DNA of 5,622 nucleotides. Source: Methanosarcinales archaeon. Lineage in GTDB: Archaea; Halobacteriota; Methanosarcinia; Methanosarcinales; Methanogasteraceae. The number at the start of each line of letters is the position of its first letter. Position 1 is the first letter of the stretch. A model generated the notes under the pieces. The model had not been told where the DNA came from, ran no database searches, and saw nothing but the letters and a program-made list of their open reading frames with translations. Of this stretch, positions 5,492 to 5,622 are shown in pieces. Location: contig DTYY01000021.1 in the NCBI GenBank assembly GCA_012961645.1, positions 1 through 5,622 of the forward strand. The letters are read 5' to 3'. The position numbers and the translations under genes were made by a program.

Positions 5492-5622
5492 GGATATACA
5501 AAGCTTACATCTGAATCGGTAAAAATATGTACCTAACCCATTTCCGTAAACTTAAGCTATCATATAGTTTTTCGGAAGGATAAAACTAATATATCATAAC
5601 CAATACCCTCGCCATCAACCAA
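5492..5622 (-). other. Upstream region of ABCE1, AT-rich
   Basis: This 131-base stretch contains no convincing gene on either strand. It is distinctly more AT-rich than the coding regions and holds several TATA-like elements on the minus strand (near 5558-5568, 5586-5594 and 5522-5531). No strong hairpin or ribosome binding site is seen. It presumably holds the promoter of ABCE1 and perhaps that of a divergent gene beyond the window. Confidence 0.6.
5558..5568 (-). promoter_or_regulatory. Candidate TATA box for ABCE1
   Basis: Read on the minus strand this is ACTATATGATA, preceded by a purine-rich AAAA that could serve as BRE. Normal archaeal spacing would start RNA near 5536, giving a leader of about 45 nt. 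Two other AT-rich elements in the same region (5586-5594 and 5522-5531) compete, and the last would give a nearly leaderless mRNA. The choice is uncertain. Confidence 0.4.

Noticed and set aside
1..5622. CRISPR arrays, tRNA or rRNA genes, insertion sequences and long direct repeats
   Set aside because: None was seen. The only sizeable internal similarity at the protein level is between the two cytochrome paralogues.

Overview
The window looks archaeal, most likely euryarchaeal. It encodes a complete ABCE1/Rli1 ribosome-recycling ATPase (found in archaea and eukaryotes, not bacteria), a signal peptidase of the archaeal/Sec11 type (Ser-His with Asp residues instead of the bacterial Lys), and TATA-box promoters with apparently leaderless starts. 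Secreted multihaem c-type cytochromes in such a genome suggest an anaerobic methane/alkane-oxidising or related lineage (ANME-1/Methanophagales, Syntropharchaeia, Methanoperedens or Archaeoglobi). That placement is inference from gene content; nothing here identifies the species.

Layout. Bases 1-175 are a promoter and 5' leader holding TATA-like boxes and a perfect 10-bp hairpin that abuts a strong ribosome binding site. On the plus strand follow two tandem paralogous secreted tetrahaem cytochromes (176-874 and 908-1561), a signal peptidase I 3 bases behind the second (1565-2308), and an unrecognised six-helix membrane protein with a cytoplasmic coiled-coil candidate (2345-3250). After a 24-base convergent gap, the minus strand carries ABCE1 (3734-5491) and, just downstream and probably on the same transcript, a small membrane protein resembling the small multidrug export (PF06695/COG2426) family (3275-3712). 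Bases 5492-5622 are the ABCE1 promoter region. There are no tRNAs, rRNAs, CRISPR arrays or mobile elements, and no gene-free stretch above 175 bases.

How the parts may work together. The cytochromes share a signal peptide, four CxxCH sites, four further histidines at matching places (suggesting bis-His ligation of every haem) and four matching N-glycosylation sequons, so they look like glycosylated electron carriers outside the membrane. The signal peptidase sits in an operon-like arrangement with the second one and could process them. The repeated promoter core GGTATAAGT, placed 24-25 nt before the starts of cytochrome 2 and of the membrane protein, suggests leaderless transcripts there, whereas cytochrome 1 uses a structured leader with a Shine-Dalgarno site. 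The minus-strand ABCE1 unit is housekeeping translation machinery and appears functionally separate.
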